Shown: positions 24,171 through 35,236 of the stretch, in pieces | Layout of the letters: each line of letters opens with the position of its first letter | How positions within the stretch are numbered: the first letter of the stretch is position 1 | Assembly (NCBI GenBank): GCA_031841125.1 | Contig: CM063110.1 | Span: 58,689,946 to 58,753,945, forward strand | Direction of reading: 5' to 3' | Length of the DNA: 64,000 nucleotides | DNA from: Acanthococcus lagerstroemiae | Lineage: Eukaryota; Arthropoda; Insecta; Hemiptera; Eriococcidae | Program-made: the position numbers and the translations under genes | Notes under the pieces: generated by a model | Told to the model about the DNA's origin: nothing | What the model saw: only the letters and a program-made list of their open reading frames with translations | The model's database searches: none

Positions 24171-24760
24171 GAACTGTCCGGCCGCCTTCCTACGTCACCG
24201 CGCGGCCTAATTAACATTCACCCTCGCGAACGTGTATCGACTGCATCCCTTCCGTTCTCCGCTTCCTTCCGAAACCTGTTCTAAATATCCGAAGATGCGA
24301 AAATCGCATCGACCGGCTACCTATTGTCCCTCGGCCATTAGCCCCGGTATTCATACCGTCTTTTCAGTCTCTTTCTCCCGATATCGGCGAATTCGGTCGT
24401 CGAGCCGCAGCCACATTCGTAAGCGTTCCACTTTTCTATCCAATCCTCCAGATCCTGCGACCCGAAAAGACGCCGTGCCTCCCAATATATTCTCGGTTTC
24501 CACCCTCATTCGACACACTCGTCCGACATTCGTTTGGCGACTCTTTGGCTGGAACAGTCGATCCGCGTCTCGCTTCGCAACGCTGGCTAAGTTCGTGCTT
24601 CTTCTCGCCGTTCCTGTGGATATCTCTTGCCACCTCGTCCAGCCTGAAAACCTATCATCTAGCCTAGAAACTTTTCTTCCCCAGCTTAACACTTTTACTC
24701 CGTAGAAACCTCTCGCTTCCTGCCAGCCTACTAATCGCCCCCCGGTCGTTGCGCCGCTGG
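24171..24760. other. Moderately GC-rich segment with overlapping open frames
   Basis: A 157-codon frame on the plus strand (24232-24705) and 113- and 65-codon frames on the minus strand (24351-24692, 24436-24633) are all open. Three overlapping open frames suggest low stop-codon density and not three genes. None shows a family I recognise. A decayed transposon coding region or an unrecognised exon remain possible. Confidence 0.35.
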
Positions 24761-25383
24761 GTCTTCCTTTAGCCTACTTCTTATCAAGGCCTACACTCTG
24801 CTTACCTCTATGCGTACCTGTTCGGTATCTAGTAGGTTGCAAAGAGCTAAGTAGATCCGGCTTTACTTGCTACTGCATAAGTAGCAAGTACACTCGTTGT
24901 GCCTTCTTCTAACCCTCCGCCTAAAAACCCAGGCCTACACTCTGCTTACCTCATCAAAGCTGTGTATAATTTTTCTTCAAACTGAGTTGTGGCTTTTACA
25001 TCTAACATGCGAGTTGTAATAGATTGAAATTAATTAATACGGAGTTGATGCTGTGTTACAAGTCTCAAATTCACCTAATGCGTTAACTATTTACAAACTC
25101 TCATCAACTATAGTTTATTATTGTGAATTTTTCTTTTCTTTTCCTTTTTTAAATACAGGACTTGATGCCATGTAGGCTATTCCTGGTTAATACTAATTAA
25201 TACTTATTAAGGCTGATTAATACTAAGTAAGGATTACTAGGTACATTGTATGGATTTCATATGTAGGTATATATAAATAAGTATAGCGAGTTTTTAGGTG
25301 AGAGTATGAGTACAATTATCAAAGTATTGGTATAAGATGTCGTTGGGTGATGTATTCCATAATTGAAAAGAAACATTTACTCA
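24761..25383. other. Stretch with no recognised gene
   Basis: The phrase CCTACACTCTGCTTACCTC occurs twice (about 24790 and 24932), a short direct repeat. Otherwise AT-rich DNA with nothing identified. Confidence 0.5.
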
Positions 25384-25387
25384 TTAA

Positions 25388-26198
25388 CCTTTTATGACTA
25401 GCATATGATTTAAGACTTAGAATACTAGCATGATGAGGGAATCCCCGGTACTATAAAAGTTCAAAATTTTGAAAATTTAACTATGGGATCTTATTCTACA
25501 TATAATTCACGATAAAAAAGTTTGTGTAAAATAATTGCCTATCTACAAAATTGAAGGAGCTACAAATTTTTCTACGATTTAAGACTTATAATACGAGTAC
25601 TAGCATGATGAGGGAATCCCCGGTATTATAAAAGTTCAAAATTTTGAAAATTTAACTATGGGATCTTATTGTACATATAATTCATAATAAAAAAGTTTAT
25701 GTAAAATAATTGCCTATCTACACAATTGAAGGAGGTACACATTTTTCAAAATGTAAAACTCAGCTCATTTTCGCTCATTGTCGTTTGGCCAATAGTAACA
25801 GTGTAATGGCGAGAACATTGCAAGGTATTGCAAAACTTGATTTTGATAAGAGTGAAAGAATGTGATGATAACCCGTGAATAAAGAAAACACGAACTAACT
25901 CGCAGTGAGCCGAAACTGAAGACGCCAGTATAGATAATGCGAGGCGAATATAGGAAGCTGCCGCATGGAGTGCGCTGCTTTCCAACATCACGAAATAATG
26001 TCCGTGCGGGAGTACGATTTTATTGAGAAAATGATTTGTTTTTTCTCAATGTGGTAACACTGTAAAACGTTTCAGCAACTTCAGCGGACAAAATAAACTG
26101 CATATTCGTACTCTACGGTCATTTTTACATACGAATCATGCCGAAATAATCAACCAATCAACAACCGGGGATTCCCTCAGCATGCTAGTATTCAAAGG
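25388..26198. mobile_element. piggyBac-type non-autonomous element, 811 bp
   Basis: Both ends are flanked by TTAA (25384-25387 and 26199-26202), the hallmark target of piggyBac elements. The ends read CCTTTTATGACTAGCAT and, from the right, CCTTTGAATACTAGCAT; GAGGGAATCCCCGG lies near both ends. Next to the left end a 169 bp unit is tandemly duplicated (25407-25575 and 25576-25748). No transposase frame is visible. Assignment rests on TTAA plus CC-starting inverted ends. Confidence 0.75.
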
Positions 26199-26202
26199 TT
26201 AA

Positions 26203-27129
26203 TTCGTTTTCAACTCTAGTCTTTTCTTTTTCATTTGCCATTAGCGTAGAAGATGCGACTGATGAACGCGCTGAAAATGACCTCTCTGAAAATCGATCCC
26301 TTCGTTTCAAAGCGGCCAATGTACTTATTTGAGTTCGAATTTGTACGCCATATATTGTCACTTATCATATTGTATGTTCAGGTATAATTAATTAAGCCGC
26401 ACGCGAGACATGGAAAACTTCACACGAGAAAATAGCACCGTTTATGAGGAAGCCGTGTTTACAAAGGCAATGGTCTCGTGTACCTGGAAACCTCATTTCG
26501 GCGGTCTATCCAAAAACGAATGTTTTCGAAAAGTTGCTGCATAATACATAATCCTCTCCATTAGCTCCTCAGCCTAAACCAGGGACGTGCCATCTTCTTC
26601 CGTGCCTCTTGGGCAAGAACGTACGTTGAGGTTCAGAGTCTTCTTCTTCGGGTACTACCCTGGGCGTAGGAAAGGTTCCATATGATTCGCACCCCTTCGG
26701 TTCCCTGTGGTTGGTGAGACCATAACATTATCAAAGGTACCTTGTTTACTCCCGTATGGCCTGTATTCAAGTGTTGCATTGTATGCTCTCATTTTTGACT
26801 TCCCGTTTCGGGGGCTTTTACGACAGATACGAAACATTGTTTGCTATTTACTGTTTGGCAGTGCGATTTACGGTTGAGAAATTACTGAGGAAAAGCTGAA
26901 GAAGTGGATACGTATGACCCCGTGGGGGCTCGTAGTGGGAGCCAGAGTTGACAACATTTTTTTAAATATTACTTGGGGTCTTGACTATGCACGTACCAAG
27001 TGGCACTTCTGCATAAAAAATGCAGGGTATATTCAGCTAACCCCTGGACTATTTTGCTCATGCGCTGCATTCATTGTAGTTGGGACTACGTTCAGAAGAA
27101 TAAACGTTTGTACCTGGATGTCGGCGGAT
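26203..27129. other. Stretch with no recognised gene
   Basis: Lies between the piggyBac-type element and the 3' end of a LINE. Short open frames only; no repeat partner in the window was noticed. Confidence 0.5.
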
Positions 27130-28900
27130 ATTTTATTTTATTTTTTTATTTGGTAAAACTTTATTGGGACTTTATGAACATACATTTACCATAATTAAAG
27201 AAGATATGACGCGTACCTGGTTATTTACTAGTAATCGCTGGGTTTCTAATAGAGAGGCTAACTATGAAGTCTAGCGGCTGTTTCCTTTTGAGTCGTCTCG
27301 TGTCTCTTGAGTCGTCCAAGAGCATTATTGCTTCGTACGTTCGGGTGGCAATGGAGTTGATGAACGTACTGGGTCTCTTTCTGGTGAATAACGTTGACCG
27401 AATGGAGCCTTTGATCAGAGAGAAGCTGCTGGTTGGTGATGTACCAAGGGGCATGAGTGATTACTCGCATGAATTTGTTCTGGAATCTGTCCAACAAAGC
27501 TATATTTCTGCCCCGTAGCTCCATGCTGAGCATAGTGTCGATATGTAGATTAGTTTTTTGTTCTCGAGACTGAGTTGGGGATGGTGTAGTAGCCAGCGAA
27601 AGTTGGCAAGGCTTAGGTTCAACATTTCTCATTTCCTTTTGATGTGCTCGTGCCAATTTAATTTACTATCCAAGTGCAGGCCAAGTAGCGTGCTACGTTC
27701 GCCATTGGGACAGCCTTTCCGTCGAGGTGCGTTGGGATGTAGGCATATAAGCGAAAAGCGAAGTCAATTTGGACAGATTTATTTTCATTTAGTTTTATCT
27801 TCCAAGTGCGAGCCCGCACTTAGAGATCTTGTTGACTGCTGCTTGAAGAGTCGAGACTGCTGTATCGTATTCTGTATTATGGGTTGTAATGCCAGTTTCG
27901 TCAGCGAAGAGAGAGGTTTTGGTTCCTAGTGCTGAAGGTACATACATTGTATATAAGAGATAGAGGATGGGTCCCAGGACTGAGCCCTGGGGAACGCCAG
28001 CGCGAATATTTCTTAGTGACGATGTAGCAGAGCCGTGGTGTCAGTCACTTTGGTAGACAGAGAGGAGTTCGCAAAAACCCTTGTTGAAGTAATTCCGAAT
28101 CTTGTGTATCAGGCCCAAGTGCCAGACCTCACCAAAGGTCGCGCTGACGTCTTGGAAAATAGCAGGTGCGAATTCTTTGTTTTCGAGGGCTTGACTGGCT
28201 GTGTACGCTACCCTGTGACTTTGTTCGTTTATAGAGTGCTTTTTGCGAAAGCCAAATTGGAAGTTGGGTACGAAGTTGTTGCTGGCTAGTATTGGTCGTA
28301 GTCTGTAGAAGCACCTTTTTGAAGAACTTCGATGCTATGGGTAACAGTGAATTGGGTCGGTATGATCCGGAATCGTCGGCAGGTGCGATTTTCCAAGTTT
28401 TAGGAACGTATTGTAAGCGGAAGCAGGCGTTAATAATTGAGGTTAGTTATAAGATTTTTTTTTTAGAGTTCCTTAAACATGATGGGGAGTATTTGGTCAT
28501 GGCCGGGGGATTTTCGAAGTCGTAGTCTTGGCTACTTCCAACGGAGAGGTAGGTCTGATTATCCCGTCGCCAGCGAGGCAGGTAGGCGTGATGATGGATT
28601 AAATTTCATCTGGCTGAAAGACTTGGTCGTAGTGGTCTGCAAGAAGTTCTGATTTTCGGTGTCACCATGCGCCCATGTGCCGTGTTCTTTCCTGAGCGGT
28701 AGATTTGTTAATGGTAGCCGACGGATTCGCTTTGCTGCTGTCCAAAGTGAGTAGTTGGCTTCTTTGGTGGGAGCTAAGGAAGCCAGGTATTTGGAGAATG
28801 AATTGTTTCTCCATTGGTAGATGGAAAGAGTGGTTTCAGCGGATAGTTCGTTGAACGGTGCGGTGGTCGCCAAATATAGAAGATATTGTGCTGAAATTTT
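27130..28900 (-). pseudogene. Jockey-like LINE, 5'-truncated reverse transcriptase pseudogene
   Basis: Read on the minus strand, blocks of a Jockey-clade ORF2 appear in order but in different frames. First comes the linker YSLWTAAKRIRR (about 28750). Then RT motifs FQFGFRKKHS and DVSATFGEVWHLGL (about 28260-28110), where the catalytic FD has become FG. Next is FADET (about 27910) in place of the usual FADDT or YADDT. Last is the C-terminal block FQNKFMRVITHAPWY with HHPNV-like CHPNV (about 27500-27340), ending at a stop at 27258. A 3' untranslated region follows with AATAAA (27160-27165) and an A-rich tail (27131-27150). Several frameshifts and mutated catalytic residues make it inactive. The 5' half with the endonuclease is missing. 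Confidence 0.88.
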
Positions 28901-28964
28901 GAAGACATGTATGAGGCTATTGGAAAAGGAATATCAGCAACAAACCAAAAAGGGTACGTTTTTC

Positions 28965-29902
28965 CAAGGTATCTGCAGGTTTGGAAAGTTTAGAAGAAGT
29001 CAGGAATTTGAAAAGTAGGTCAGGAAGTTTGTAAATAGTCAGGAAATTCAACAATATTTTGAAGAAGTTTGGAAAAAAACAAAGAATGAACTTACGGACG
29101 ATTTTTTTCGTCGTTTAATTTTACTTCAGCTCTTTATATGTGGCAGTTTCTATAAAAAGGGGTAACTTTGTCCATCCGAGGAATTTTGAGTTACAGACAG
29201 TACATAATAGAGGAATGAATGCCCGTTCCAACGAGCTATTGGCGAGATTTGTAGCGTTTTTTGTTCCGGAGATACGAGCGGTCAAAGATGAGTGTAACAA
29301 GAACGCGCAAAAACACATTTTTGGGGAAAACGCATTTAAAGTTAGACACACCTTTCTCTCCCACTCCATCAAGGGGCCCTAACTCGCCGCGGAATCACGT
29401 TACCAGCCTCGACAAGGGCTTGTTGAAAAGGTAATTTTTCGCTCTTCTGCGTGGTAACAATGCAGAACATCGGATTTATTCGTGAGCTCCGAAAAACCAC
29501 AAAGAAGCGAACGCAGACATGCGCATTCTTTTCTCATTCTCTTTCATAATTCTCTTTCTCTCTCTCCCTCTTCTCTCGCATGCGCGTCTATTTTTTCTCT
29601 TCGTTATTGCGATGTTTTTACTGTAGAAATCAACCAAAATCTCAAAACTGATTTTTTCGACCAAAAAATTTTGTTTTTCTGTTTTTGCGTTTTCTGAGAC
29701 TTCGATTGATCGACAAAATTACCCCTTTTTATAGAAACTGCCACATATGTATGTCTGTGAATACCTTCCTAGTGCTTTCACCCGAAAATCAACTTCAAAT
29801 TTCAGTTCATTTTAACCATAGTGTCTAGTAGTATAAACATAAATACCTATTTACTGTCTATACTGTAAAGGCTTATATGTTTGCATTCTTATAGACACCT
29901 TG
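28965..29902. mobile_element. CAAGGTGTCTAC-family MITE, copy 1, interrupted
   Basis: Left end CAAGGTATCTGCAGG, right end (reversed) CAAGGTGTCTATAAG. It contains repeated CAGGAA and TTTGGAAA motifs and the block ACTGTCTATACTGTAAAG, all shared in opposite orientation with the copy at 48948-49331. The extra 611 bp at 29137-29747 is a second transposon inserted into it. Target duplication not resolved. hAT-like ends are likely but unproven. Confidence 0.7.
29137..29747. mobile_element. TGTGGCAG-family MITE, copy 1, nested
   Basis: Terminal inverted repeats TATGTGGCAGTTTCTATA followed by AAAAGGGGTAA on both sides. Internal sequence matches the copy at 34184-34801 in inverted orientation, including the GAGAGAGAA-rich part and the block GTTACCAGCCTCGAC or its counterpart. 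TA-rich borders suit a TA or ATAT target duplication as in Tc1/mariner-derived elements, but the edge cannot be fixed. No transposase. Open frames inside are not credible genes. Confidence 0.8.
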
Positions 29903-32768
29903 TTTTCGAAAAATTTCCCTCTTGTTTTGTACTGTTTCATTTAAGAAAATGATTTATTCTCCAAAGCTTACGCTCGTGCATGTTACCTGAGAAATCGCCC
30001 TCTCCCTCGCCTATTCAAAGATGAGGAATTCAGTTGCTGGTAATTAGAAAACTTGAGTTGCACCCCCCCCCCCCTATACATAAAAAAGCTTTTGCTATGG
30101 CCCTGTCTCTGTGTTTCGTTGTTTGTGTTATGCAAAAACCTTCTACAATAAGCGGAAGAGCTGTTGGTTTGTTTCATTATCCAACCACCCTTTCAGATCA
30201 CGCCTAAGCCATTTGCTGTTTTTATTTCAAAACCCTGTACCAAGGTAAGCCATCGACTTCGATTTAGTGGTTGAATCTCAATATTAGTTCTTTCCCATTT
30301 GGTCGAAGCGAAAACAAATTACTCGTCGAGTGCGCTTCCATCTTGACTGTTAATCCGAGTAAATAGTCTGTACTCTGTACCCAGTTACAGGCCTGCCGAT
30401 ATATTTTGTTTTTGTTGACATGGTCCGTTTCAAAAGAAGTTTCTGGTACATTTGTAACTGAAAAATAAATAGAAATACGCGTTCCTCTTTCGGCTTCGCT
30501 CATTTCACATTTTCATTAACCGGGATTATGGTTTTGCGTGTACGTGTAGGTGGCGTACTTTTTGGTATTATTTGTTGGGTACATGAAAAATGGGCGAGCA
30601 GCGGTTTTCGGCTGCACCTTCTGCGTGCTCGCTCTTGTTTCTTCTTCACGAGAAGAAGACCATCGGTTGGTTTAACGACTCGAAAAGATTTATTGATGGA
30701 AATTGATTTGGCCGAGTATAGAATCAGGTTTTTATGTGGCCCGAATAGAAGATGCGGTATTCAGTTAAAAGCTGTCAAGAGATTTGTATTAATCGAGGTC
30801 TAATTTTCGCCTCCCTGATTTATTCATCCGGGCAAATTCGTTCGAGGGTGCTCTTCACTTATTGACTCCCTCTCGGCAGTCGGTTTCGTGTATTTTTGTA
30901 CTCGGCGTAATGCGTCTTTACGGCGGGCCTGTAATTGCCGAGAGGGGAATTTCGTATCAGCGGCACCGCCGGACGTGGGTTTCGAAAATTAAACGCTTTG
31001 TTGACGAGGATCGCGCGGCGTCTGCGAAATCGAAAGGGCTCGTGCAAAGTCGGTGTGTACAGTACACGAAATTTCGTGGGTCGTTCGACTTCTGGAAGGG
31101 TGCAAGGGGGTGCCGTACTCGCGGAGAAATGGTAATTTTAAAATGGTAACGGCATTCTTTTCGACACAAGACGGCGTGGGCTGAGTTCCTTCGAAAATTC
31201 TCTTTTGAGAAAAAAATGGTTTCTTTCAACAGTAATTTTGAATCTTGCCCTTTTTCAAAGAAAAGTGAGCCTCACCGCTGTTGGAAGCAGAGCATTCTGT
31301 TCTTTTCCTGCTCTTTGTATGACGCGATGTTGGATGTTGGGAGTTCTTAAAAAGTATTTCAACAATTCGATTCAAGGAGACATACGGAAATGATTGGTTT
31401 TCTTGGAAGGGGGGTTGTTTGCCTAACTGGCGATGTCAGTTGTGCTAACTTGAGGTCCGATCTCACCAGCCGACGGAAATTTTTGAAATCAATCACTAAA
31501 CAAATACAAGATAGAAAGAAGGGCAGTAAGGAAATGAAAAGTCCACAGTTACAAGGTATTGCCTATTGAAGATCTACTTTTAGGAACCAAAAAAAACTAA
31601 CGAGAATATTTCTGTTATCGTTTGGGGAAGAGGTGTGAGGCGTAGGAATATAATGCAAAATCTATCGACTCCTGCAAAACTACCGTACAAATATTTCCAT
31701 CTATTATTTTTTGAGAGTATCCGCCCTTTTCCAGAATAGTACTCGAAAAATGTTGGCCTTTTCTTTAATGGAAACGTTTCGCCGCACCTGCTTGGAAACA
31801 GTTGAAGGATCTCTTTTCTTAAGTGACTTAGTTGAAAATTATAATTTCAAAATTGAAAAAATGACTGTATTAGATACATTTTGAGTCATCGCAGCGTTGC
31901 TGTGTATGAAATACAAAATGGATTTGTTAATCGATTCCAAGTCTGGATGTTAAAATCTCTGTGGACCTGTCGGCTTACCTTCCTGATGGTACGATAGCTG
32001 ACTGATTGTTTCATTGTGTCTATCTGTCTGACTGTGGCCTGTGACGTTAGTTGGTTGGCTCAGTGTTCAGCAAATGAAGAGAAACCGTCTGAATTAGGTT
32101 TATTAGTTTGTAAAGCTTCCACCTGAATTTTAATGTAGTGTTATGGATTTTTTGCGAGCATGAAGTGTCGAGATGACGCGTAATATTCATAACTGAGCCA
32201 GGGCCAAATCTAGGGTTAGGAAGCCCTGGGACTTGGAATCGGTGGAGACCCCCTCCCGCCAGTTTTTCCAAATCTTGAGTGAGAAGCAAAAATTAGAAAG
32301 GAAAGATGTTGTCTTCGGTGATCTGTTGATATTCGGCGAGGGTCCTGTACTGGTAGGGGCTCGCGTCCCATGAATACTCCCCTAAATATGGCATCGAACA
32401 AGATTTAAGTATGTTGTGGCTGGACTAAAGGTGCCTTGATTAGTTTTAATGTAGCACTGAATTTTGACAGTCATCGATTCGCAGTAAGTCTTGCCTTAGT
32501 AGTCTAAAAGTGCGTGAATGAATCTTAAATGAGACTGACTGAGGTCTGAAAGAATTTAGATATAAGTTGTTCTGAAGTCTGCATCAGTCCTGGATTAAGA
32601 AAGGTCTGTAAGAATTTGAAGAAGTCTGAAAGAGCCTCTGAACGATATCACTATGGAGGTTTCATTTGTTCTCTTATCTTTTTTAATGACTTTCTCGTAT
32701 TATTTCGAGATTTCCACGTAGTCCTTAGTGTACTAAACAACATCGTTCCCTCGGGGATGTGCAGTTGA
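29903..32768. other. Stretch with no recognised gene
   Basis: Contains a C run at about 30063-30075 and a CG-richer part at about 30840-31150 with open frames on both strands that I could not assign. Near 32490-32640 GTCTGAAAGA motifs recur loosely. No paired ends or coding family found. Confidence 0.45.
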
Positions 32769-33107
32769 TAAAGAGATGTCCGGTGGTTGCATGGCGATGC
32801 ACATGTGCCAAAGTGGCCCCTGAGACACCGCACCCTTGGCCCCGGGAACTACCCTTTCGAGTATCGCATCAGGCGCCGAAGAGACGCTTTGAGGCCGGCC
32901 TGAGCCTTCATGTCGCCGTTCCACTTCCGGTGCGCGCTGTCCTGCAAAGGCCACAATGGGATCCCCTACTGACCGAGGTTAACGCTCACCCGGCACTAAC
33001 CTGGAATTTGAGTGCCCCACAGCCGGACGCGCTTCCTCTTCACTCACCCCTCACCTCCTCGTCTTGGTACGTATGGCGACCCAGGAAAGTGGTGACGGTG
33101 GGCGAGA
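32769..33107 (+). repeat. Dispersed repeat, copy 2 (pairs with 4938-5255)
   Basis: Same order of blocks as the copy at 4938-5255: GGCGATGCACATGTGCC, TACCCTTTCGAGTAT, GAGGCCGGCC, GCGCGCTGTCCTGC, CTAACCTGGAATTTG and CTCCTCGTCTTGGTACGTA. The right border of similarity is near 33107, where a different local repeat begins. Class unknown; a 157-codon open frame across it (32759-33232) is probably chance. Confidence 0.7.
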
Positions 33108-33108
33108 A

Positions 33109-33495
33109 ACTGTTATCAAAGCCGTTATCTTTAACGTTTTTGAAAGAGCCTCTGACCGGGACTGTGCAAATTGTAGAAGCGCTAGCATCAAATCTTAGTG
33201 CTTTTTTCTTTCTTTCCTTTATTTACTATTGAACTTTTATTTTACAAATACTTTTTTGCTTTATTTTTCATTTATTGAAGAGATTAAAGAGATGTAGATG
33301 ATTATTATATCAGCTAGGCATTTTTAATGTGCGAAATTACAATCGTACCTACTACATACAATGATAAGAAGAACATATAACGGGACCTGTGACACAAACA
33401 TACAAACTGTTATCAAAGCCGTTGTCTATAGCGTTTTTGAAAGCCTCTAACTGGGACTGTGTAAATTGTTGACGCGTTAGCGTCGAATAGGTTAT
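33109..33495 (+). repeat. Direct repeat pair of about 90 bp, 297 bp apart
   Basis: The block starting ACTGTTATCAAAGCCGTT and continuing through GCGTTTTTGAAAG or AACGTTTTTGAAAG, CCTCTGAC or CCTCTAAC and GGGACTGTG occurs at about 33109-33200 and 33405-33495. The 200 bp between them is AT-rich without features. Confidence 0.7.
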
Positions 33496-33678
33496 AATGG
33501 AAACCATCATCATTCAAACTTTCATCCTTTGAGGTCTATTCCTAAATATTTTATTACAAATAAAAATGGTATTCTAGAGATGTATCTCGAGTTTATATTC
33601 CACCAAGTCAAAGCGGAGCAAGAGACCCTACTGAGTACAATCATGCAAGTTCTTTATGATAGGTAATATTTATTACTA

Positions 33679-35127
33679 TTGAAACAGGGTGTGATAATGA
33701 GCAAAAGCACCCTCAGTACTCCTATTGAGGACGTGAAATGTACATGATAATTCGATCACTTCTCATTTTGGAAATAGAGAAGAATGGGTAATCCGATTTA
33801 ATTTCCAAAGATTACACAGCTGACATATTTATGAAAAAGCAATTTCATGGTTCATTTTCTCCTTTTTTTTTTCAAATCAAAGCAATTGATCAAAACGTAT
33901 ATATAAGCCCGTTTATTTCTGTATGGGAATTTACATGTAATTTTGTTTCATAAAGGTACCCTCAGTACTTCTATTGGGGACGTGAAATGTATTGGGTAAT
34001 TCGTTCATTTCTCATTTTGGAGATAGAGAAGAATGGATAATTCGATTTAATTTCCAAAGATTACAAAGCGTACACATTTATCAAAGAACAGTTTTGTGCT
34101 TCATTTTCCTTCCCCCCCCCCCCCCACACATTAAACACATTAAAGCAAAGATCAAAATGTATATAAGCCTGTTTATTTCTACATATGTGGCAGTTTCTAT
34201 AAAAAGGGGTAACTTTTGTCAATCGATCAAAGTCTCAGAAAATGCGAAAAAAGAAAAACAAAATTTTTTGGTCAAAAAAACCAATTTTGAGATTTTGGTT
34301 GATTTCTATAGAAAAAACATCGCAGTAATGGAGAGACAAAATTTACACGTATGAGAGAGAAGAGGGAGAGAGAAAAAGAAAATTATGAAAGAGAATGAGA
34401 AAAGAATGCGAATGTCTGCGTTCGCTTCTTCGTGGTTTTCCGGAGCTCAGGAATAAATCCGATGTTCTGAATTGTTACCACACAGAAGAGCGAAAAATTA
34501 CCTTTCCAACAAGCCCGCGTCAAGGCTGGTAACGTGATTCCGCGGCAAGTTAGGGCCGCTTGACGGAGTGGGAGAAAAAGGTGTGTCTAACTTTAAAACA
34601 GTTTTTCCCAAAAACGTGTTTTTGCGCGTTTTTGCTACACTCATCTTTGACCGCTTGTATCTCCGGAACAAAAAACGCTACAAACCTCGCCGATAGCTTG
34701 TTGGAATAGGCATTCATTCCTCTATTTTATTCTGTCTATAACTCAAAATTTGTCGAATCAACAAAGTTACCCCTTTTTATAGTTATAGGAACTGCCACAT
34801 ATATGGGAATTTATATGTAATTTTGTTTCATACCATTGCATATGTTTGGGCAAAAGTACGTACTTCTATTGAGGACGTGATATGTACAGGATAATTCGAT
34901 AATTTCCCATTTTGGAGATAGAAAGGAATGGGTAATTCAATTTAATTTCCAAAGATAACAAAGCATACACATTTATGAAAGAACAATTTCATGCTTACAA
35001 TTTCAAGCTTTATTTTCTCTTCCCCCCCCCCCAAATATAAGCAAATGATCAAAACGTATATAAGCCTGTTTTTTTGTTTGTTTTTTTTTTCTATATGGGA
35101 ATTTACATGTAATTTTGTTTCATACTG
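33679..35127 (+). repeat. Three-unit tandem repeat, period about 250-280 bp, split by a MITE
   Basis: Each unit contains ACTCCTATTGAGGACGTGA or ACTTCTATTGAGGACGTGA, TTCTCATTTTGG, GATAGAGAAGAATGG, TTAATTTCCAAAGAT, a pyrimidine run, ATCAAAACGTATATA and a closing GGAATTTACATGTAATTTTG. Units begin near 33679, 33954 and 34832. The second is split by the MITE at 34184-34801; units one and three show the intact junction. The C run length varies between units, as expected of slippage or sequencing error. Confidence 0.8.
34184..34801. mobile_element. TGTGGCAG-family MITE, copy 2, inserted in a tandem repeat
   Basis: Same ends as the copy at 29137-29747 and the same interior in opposite orientation. 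The right end carries a small duplication (ATAGTTATAGGAACTG in place of ATAGAAACTG). The insertion point is visible because neighbouring units of the tandem repeat read straight through from TTTCTATATGGG or TTTCTGTATGGG. Confidence 0.8.
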
Positions 35128-35236
35128 TCACAATGTTAGGACGGCTTGTACATACATACTTTGAGGTCTACTCTATACGTCTATAGTAGGTACCCAACAA
35201 ACTGTCATGGGCGTAGCCAGAAGGGGTGCCCCTGTA

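Noticed and set aside
24232..24705. 157-codon plus-strand frame overlapping a 113-codon minus-strand frame
   Set aside because: Overlapping open frames on both strands, no domain recognised, no splice context; kept only as an unassigned GC-rich segment.
25407..25748. CRISPR-like or other spaced array
   Set aside because: Only two long units exist and they lie in a TTAA-flanked transposon; no short repeats with unique spacers anywhere in the window.
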